NCBI GenBank assembly: GCA_020726505.1
Contig: JAHLEZ010000011.1
Location: 2,170,001-2,234,000, forward strand
Source of the DNA: Leptodontidium sp. MPI-SDFR-AT-0119
Taxonomy: Eukaryota; Ascomycota; Leotiomycetes; Helotiales; Leptodontidiaceae
Direction of reading: 5' to 3'
DNA: 64,000 bases
The notes beneath the pieces were generated by a model. The model made no database searches and had not been told where the DNA came from. It was given only the letters and a program-made list of their open reading frames with translations. The translations under genes were made by a program, and so were the position numbers. Positions 58,046 through 64,000 of the stretch are shown one piece after another; the stretch's first letter is position 1; each line of letters begins with the position of its first letter.

Positions 58046-59550
58046 TGCAAACAACCTTGGGAAACGGTATGCGAGATGCAGAGCTTGTTGATGATGAAAA
58101 AGTGGGCTTTAATGAGACACATCGCTATACTGTACTGTGCTATCTTCTCTCCGACGGAGTTCTCAACCAGAACATTTTATTCCACGAGGTCGACCCCATT
58201 CACAATTCACCATCTCTGTCCGGCGTTACAGCTAAAAACTTTTGCCGTCATCTGTTTAGAAAGTGAGATCTGTCATTTGGAAAGCAGTTTCCACCTTCCT
58301 TGATTGTTCATCGGTTTCCCAAATTTCAGCATTGATCTCTAGAAGAAAGGTGTTTGAGGAGAAGATCTCGCTGGCATCCCCGCTCGAAGGTAAGTGAATG
58401 GACTATTCCCACTTTCCTCTCATCATGATGCAAGACTGTCAGTACAGTATCGGTAGATGCGACTCGAAATTTGATTACAGGGTTCTGTTCTCGGTCTGAA
58501 GGAAAATTGTGAGGGGCGAAATGGAGAGTCCGTGCTCTACGTGCGTGTATGGAAAAGGGGGAGGTTTAGCCTTCGAGGAAGAGCCGGTGAAACGAACAGC
58601 CGACATGGAGTGAAACGAATTAGCGAAGCTTATTGCCGTTAGAGTTCGTAGCAAAGTCTTCAAACGGAGTCGGCATATCTTTGTTTGCGCACCTATTCAT
58701 TGACATTCTCGAAATTCCGTGGTGGGATTTGATGCAATAAAATCCGTATATTCTGAGGGTTTGAGAGTTGGGAGGACCCTGAGTAGAGAAGTTCGCAATA
58801 TTTCGTGAAAGCCCATTTAAGCAAGAAAGCAAATTTCTTTTCACGCTGTCAGGGTTAATCTGTTGATCCAATTTCTTGTTCGCATCAAGCCTTTGGGAAC
58901 TTTCCTTGGGGCTGTGTGAAGCTTCCAGTGAAGGAGCTTTAACTTCTGTCAAGCCTTGAAGGTAGACAAGGTACTCCACCCCCTCCTCTCCATACAGAAC
59001 ACTCAGCACACACCTAGAGTTCTCAACCCATACATCCAGATAACGTCTTCTAACTGAAACTGGAAAAGCCTGCCGCTTCATCTAAAGCTTAGGTAGTAAG
59101 CTAAACGCCGGCGTAACATGAGATGAATGAGTGGATAGAAATGCACCGCTCGGGGGCCCGACGACCGAAAGTTGGAGAATTAGACTTCTCCTCACACCTT
59201 GAACGCACTGAGGTTGTCTCACGTACCAAGAATCAAAGTATAAGTCTTCATACTTTATGCAGCGGTTGGAAATGATGTAGCGAACGGTTGACGGCGAAAT
59301 CATATATGAACCAACTGATTTCCCTTCCCGCTCTGAGTTGCAGCTTGTTCTTGTTCTTCATCTGTTCATTTGATAGGTTGATCCGTCACTTCCATTCACT
59401 CCTTTCATTGCCGTCTGTCTCTTCGATATACAATACTGTATCTCTAATTCGTATTGAGCGTTATCACATCCTCCCGATTGTCAAACTTCATCCAGCGAAT
59501 CAATCACACACCGCAAGTCGGCCGGTCACACACAAAATTCATCATCCAAA
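58046..59550. other. Intergenic region, one weak ORF
   Basis: About 1.5 kb. The longest ORF (58620-59081, minus, 153 codons, ATG start) has no recognised domain and no splice partners. It is not called as a gene. Confidence 0.35.
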
Positions 59551-60369
59551 ATGCAACTCCTCGCCCTCTTCACCGTCTTAATCCTAAATCTCACATCCAC
59601 CACCCTCGCCTTCCCAGCGTTCCTCGGAAACAAACCAACTCTCACCTCACACCAAATAGGATCACCAGCCCAACTAGCAGCCGCATCCACCAGACCTACC
59701 AACCCTGCCTCAACAGGCACAAGCCCAGGTTCCGGAGCAGGAGCTGGCGGCAATTCCACCGCCGCCGGAGGCGCATGTTCATCACAAGTGCTAGCCCTTG
59801 CCGCGGGCATCCAATCCAACATCGACGACCAAAACAACGAACTCACAACCGTGAACGCGCTTGGCATGGTACTGGGCCAGAACCCCTTGGACATGACCCT
59901 CTACGGCGCGACGCAGACCTCACTTATGGGCTTCGTGACGAAGGGTATCCTCATCAGGGAGAATAACCAGAAGTTGGCACCGGCAGATAACGCGGCTATT
60001 GCTGGACTGGCGATTGTAGCTGGGGCGCAAGCAGAGGAGTTGAATCTCACCATGAGTTTGGCTGTCCCTGCGTCTGGGGCGATCGATACGGTATGTTTGT
60101 TTTACACTATTCTCGAACTCGTGGTTTGAAGAATGCTAATTCGGTTAAAGGTTGCGGCTGGCAAAACGGTCGAGACCCTGAAGAAGGATTTCGCGGGTGG
60201 TATTGACCAGAATAAGAAGAACCTCGCAGCTGTAAGATATCCCTCACTCTTCACGATATGAGCCCTGCACCTGCATCCGCAATGGACAAATAAGAATTTC
60301 AAACTAACGAGCATATAGGCGACTTCAGGCTGCACACCTACAGCAGCGAAGATCGTGGCCTTGAAGTGA
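59551..60369 (+). CDS. Secreted Ala-rich protein (cell-wall/hydrophobic-surface type)
   Basis: Three exons, 59551..60090, 60151..60231 and 60319..60369; 223 aa in frame. The signal peptide is MQLLALFTVLILNLTSTTLAF. A Ser/Thr/Gly/Pro-rich linker (TNPASTGTSPGSGAGAGGNSTAAGG) occupies about residues 50-75. The Ala-rich helical domain follows: SSQVLALAAGIQSNIDDQNNE, PLDMTLYGATQTSLMGFVTKGILIRENNQKLAPADNAAI. GAIDTVAAGKTVETLKKDFAGGIDQNKKN comes next, and the protein ends CTPTAAKIVALK. Length and layout match small secreted fungal proteins found with cell walls. The specific family is not known to me. Two cysteines (ACSS, GCTP) could form a disulfide. No GPI signal is visible. A real gene; role unknown. 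Confidence 0.82.
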
Positions 60370-62627
60370 TGATACCTGGAGGGGGGATGATGTAACTAGG
60401 AAAGTGATGCTGTGCATCACGATCATGTAGGGCTCTAATGAATGTATAAATGAACGGGCACCGACCTTTGGAAAGGAGCTAGACTCAAGCTAATATTGCT
60501 TGAAAGGAGTGCTATACTCTGTGGGCAAGGACTGTGAGACTTGAATCGTGAGATAGAATGAAGTGAGCAGAGTGGTGCAGACCCAGCTAAGCGAGCCCCT
60601 TTCTTCTCGCTTCCAGCTTGTGAAGTGCTCTCAATTTCAAATATTACTGTATGCACATTCACTTTCTATCCATCAATGAGCCCCTTTTTACTCTGTATTG
60701 TTATCTTTCGACCCGGAAACTGCAACCAGCGAGCCCCTGATAGATTCAGCCATGTGTGCGTTTCATATTTGGTCGCGACTCACCCTACGAACTTTAAATG
60801 GTTCGAGTCACGGGAGACGATCCTGGCTGAGAGGGTCTAGGCCTGTTTGTTTGGCTCGAGGTTCTCCGTTTGCAACATGTTTACAACTTCGATTGTTCTC
60901 CCCGGAATGGACTTGTATGGCCAGCTCGCAGTGCAGAAGCTGTTGTGATTGCTCACCGCCAGCCTGACTCCTGGTTCGGCCGAAAGGAGATGGAGATGCT
61001 TACGACACAGTCCTTTTGACAAGGTGAATGAGCTTCGAGCCTCGTCTTGACTCTAGGAGAATTCAAGCCATCGTGATAAATAAGAAGAATCGACCTTTTG
61101 GCTACCATTTGGCACGATGTGATGATATGAAGGAGACTCAAAGTTGCCACGAGACGTATAAACATAGTCACAGCATTCAGAACAAAAGACTAATTGATTC
61201 ACGACCGGGGAATAAGTTCGTCGCGTTAAGTGGTGTTGACTTCTTGGCGACAGCGACTCAAAACCGGAACGGAAAATGTGGATTTCGAAATCAGTAAGCA
61301 CCACAGCCACAGAGTTGTAGCTTCGCGAAATTTGGTATATAAGAAGTGTGGACTTCTTGGCATTAGATTCGCATGATTCTAAGCCAAGAGAATAGGATCA
61401 TGTTCTGAGAATATGTTTCTCGGGAGTGGATGCTGAGTCATGGCTACCGCACAAACAACCCAGGTACAGCGTATTCAGCTTCTTGGCAGGTATCAGGAAA
61501 TCAGTTGGAAATCTAATTTGGTGCTCCCTGAACAGAGATCCGAAAGTATCATGTCCTGCCTTGCGAGACCTAGTGCTCTGGCTCCCGGTTCAGCCTGAGT
61601 ACAGAGAACATTTGGTCATTAGGACTGTTGATAATAAGGCAGAATCTGGAGGTGAAAATCTTGAAAGGCTTTCAAATTTCGAGGATACGAAAAGGTTTTC
61701 TGTTTCTGTTATCGTAAAAGATCCAATCATGGCTCAGTTAAGGCATGAAAGATTGGAAAACTCAATTGTCGTTGACGTTTCAAACCCCGTTCTGGGTGGG
61801 CCTATGGTCTTGGCATCCCAAGTTAGCCACTATTGAGTTGAAGATAATGCTTACCTTGAAGCGATCCTATCATTATCACGCAACTCTCGGTTTTGATCAA
61901 CTTGGAACAAGTTAACAAATCTTATCTCGTTTCTCTTAAATCTGTACAACTCTATCCGCCCAATCAGCAACCTCAGTCTGTACTATATTGGCCTTAAAAG
62001 CTGACAAAGAGCTCAGAAGGGAGTGTCCTCTCGCTGTATTTGAATGTACTGGGACCCCCTAGTGAATCGGGTCCCGAATTGGCTCAGAACAAGACTACCA
62101 ATGCAATCTAAACATATGGGATGATTTGGTGGAGACAGAAATGCTCTGCCTCTTGATATTTTGAGTAAGGCGAGCAACGAATCCGCCAACTGCTTGGCTG
62201 TGAAATAAGATGATGGCATACGCGTGACTCTGATAAAACTCCATGCCAAGGCTCCCTGAACAGCTCCTGACACAAAGCCCTGATTGGATTCAAGAGATTA
62301 AACTAGAACTAGCCTAGTATATTTAGGTTTAGTACATCTGATGGGTCTGCCAAGGCGTTGTAGTGAAGACATTCCTATCTATCAACATGTCTTGGCTGGT
62401 GGACATGCACAGCATCCTGAGGATGAACAGAAATAGATTCGAGGGGAAGTAAACATCCACAAGATGATCTCTGATAGATATATAAGCCTCATGATCAGCA
62501 TCAGGATTAATGATCACCACCATCCACACATTCACTTACAGTCTCCTCTGCTTCTCTATCTCACTCCTTTTCTTCCAGGTCTCCCTCGCTAGGTTAACCT
62601 TCAAAAACAAACTCCACCTCAGAAAAT
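60370..62627. other. Long intergenic region, no supported gene
   Basis: About 2.26 kb. ORFs (for example 61426-61836, which starts with GTG) show no family resemblance. The right end is the carbonic anhydrase promoter, with a TATA-like GATATATAAG near 62477-62486. Confidence 0.5.
62477..62486 (+). promoter_or_regulatory. TATA-like element of the carbonic anhydrase gene
   Basis: GATATATAAG about 145 bp before the ATG, followed by a pyrimidine-rich stretch typical of fungal transcription start regions. Confidence 0.45.
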
Positions 62628-63559
62628 ATGTTCCGCACACTCGTCAGTCTTGTTGCTCTCGGCAGCGTCCTCGCATGTCCCGACCACTCTCCAGAAGCTG
62701 CCCTCAGAAAGCGCGCTGATGAGAATGCCGACGAACATCCTGTCGGCGCAACATGGACATTTGCCAATCAAGCCGCATGGGCTGTAGGTCAGTATTATCG
62801 TCCACGCAAAACAAGATTCCACCTAACAATAACCCAGCCGATCCTATTTGCGCTAGCGGCACAATGCAGTCCCCCATCAATCTCAGTGGCGCTTTTTCCA
62901 AAGTGCACGTACCGAGCTTCAAGTATAGCACTCCTGCTCTCGGCACGCTCTCGAACTGGGGGTACGGACCTTCGTATTCACTCAATGGCACAAGCGGCGC
63001 GCCATCTTTCACTACGAATGGGACTGCCTACTATTTACTTGGATTCGTAAGTCATTCTTCCACCCCTTTTGTTCACGATTCAAAAGAAATATGTCAAAGA
63101 CTTTCTATGTACCCGCTAACATCTCATTAGCATACTCATACCCCATCCGACCACACCATAAACGGCATATCGGCTCCAGCCGAGCTTCATCTCGTACACG
63201 GAGATGCCAGCGGCGCCGCAAAGGGCGTACTCGGCTTTCCACTGTCCGTCGGCGCTGAGTCGGCCTTCTTTGCCCAGATCCTTGGACCCGAGGGTGCTCC
63301 CAACACGACGTCTAACCTCCTTCTTGACAATCATGAGATGGACATGAGCTTGGCGGTGAAGGAGGGAGGCAACTTCAAGAGTTACTGGACTTATAGAGGG
63401 AGCTTGACTACACCTCCTTGCACCGAGGGTAAGAGGTGGTGGGTTAGTGGCAAGAGCTTGACTATTAGTCAGGAGCAGATGGACGAGTTGATGTTAATCA
63501 GTGACGAGAGTGCTAGAGAAGTGCAAAGGATTCAGGCACACGCTGTTGGAAAATTATAA
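62628..63559 (+). CDS. Secreted alpha-class carbonic anhydrase
   Basis: Three exons, 62628..62787, 62838..63046 and 63131..63559, with 50 and 84 bp introns; 265 aa. The signal peptide is MFRTLVSLVALGSVLA. Alpha-carbonic-anhydrase motifs follow: SGTMQSPINLSGA, NWGYGPSYSLNGT, and the zinc site made by HTHTPSDHTI (two His) and AELHLVHGD (third His). EGGNFKSYWTYRGSLTTPPCTEG, the family's threonine-containing signature, and WWVSGKSLTIS complete the set. All three zinc ligands are intact. The enzyme hydrates CO2 to bicarbonate outside the cell. N-sequons fit secretion. An RKR site after the signal peptide (LRKRAD) suggests Kex2 processing of a short propeptide. Confidence 0.92.
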
Positions 63560-64000
63560 GGAGTTTGGGTGACAGGAGTAAGGAGCAAGAGACTAAGACT
63601 TTCATTGTATTTCTCGACAAATAAAACACTCGTTTAGCACCCCGAGGAAGTCTATCATCGGAATTCGCTTAACTTCGTGCAAAGCAACAAAGGGTACATC
63701 ATGTGAATGTATGTTAACTGAGTCTGAACCCAGCATTGTATTACATGTCTTGGAAGAGACTAACACCTACATAGCCCCCATAAGCCCATGTTGATTCAAA
63801 GAGACCCGGCCTTTGGATGCGGGCGTTATTATATTAGATTGTACGTGATATGGTGGCTCCGAAAACAGGAAGCTTGTGAGGTTTGACGTCAATTGACTTG
63901 CCAGGACCAGTTAGAACGTATTTGCACCAGAACCTTATAAACTCAGAGTATTTTTTGCAAAAATCCGCGCAATTGAAATATACTTTTCATCAACGATGTC
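63560..64000. other. Terminal intergenic stretch
   Basis: About 440 bp downstream of the carbonic anhydrase gene up to the window edge. Nothing recognised. Confidence 0.45.

Noticed and set aside
58620..59081. 153-codon minus-strand ORF with ATG
   Set aside because: No recognised motif, membrane segment or signal peptide. It could be real but cannot be supported.
61426..61836. 136-codon plus-strand ORF
   Set aside because: Starts with GTG and shows no recognisable domain.

Overview
The window is nuclear DNA of a filamentous ascomycete (Pezizomycotina). The genes carry 46-110 bp GT-AG introns with CTAAC/CTGAC-like branch sites. The content is typical of the group: HET-domain proteins, a NACHT NTPase, a PTH11-like receptor, a C2H2/fungal-trans regulator, two microsomal P450s and a vanillyl-alcohol-oxidase relative. 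The richness in HET genes and the style of the lineage-specific families suggest Leotiomycetes (Helotiales-like). That placement is an inference, not a measurement. No bacterial-style operons, tRNA, rRNA or CRISPR were found.

Layout. 1-4.7 kb: a left-truncated NACHT (NLR-type) gene followed on the same strand by an intact HET gene. 6.2-11.3 kb: a polytopic membrane protein, an F-box-like protein and a decayed secreted-protein gene. 11.6-17.6 kb: a damaged C2H2 transcription factor diverging from an intact eight-exon vanillyl-alcohol oxidase. 18.6-22 kb: a P450 with two in-frame TAGs and a secreted alpha/beta hydrolase. 23.4-27.5 kb: a PTH11-like receptor and a HET gene with two premature stops. 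28-33.2 kb: an SrpA-type catalase, a cupin and a conserved unknown. 35.2-37.8 kb: a caspase-like protein with C-terminal zinc-finger-like segments. 38.5-47.2 kb: a GH78-like rhamnosidase, an intact P450, a PhyH dioxygenase and an intronless glutathione synthetase. 48.5-55.3 kb: a graveyard of broken genes (PS-decarboxylase/PsiD-like, BTB, an unknown Leotiomycete-type family, kinase remnant). 56-63.6 kb: an intact HET gene, a secreted cell-surface-like protein and a secreted alpha-carbonic anhydrase.

Two themes stand out. First, fungal self/non-self and cell-death modules are concentrated here: NACHT, three HET genes and a caspase-like protein. Second, many genes are broken by single in-frame stops. 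All of these stops are TAG or TAA and none is TGA. That is what CpA-to-TpA mutation (the preferred context of repeat-induced point mutation) would produce at Gln and Trp codons. Intact genes lie between the broken ones, so the region looks like an accessory, fast-turnover segment rather than a uniformly dead one. Exon boundaries were read by eye from splice signals and checked for reading-frame arithmetic. Family names come from motif recognition, not from database searches.
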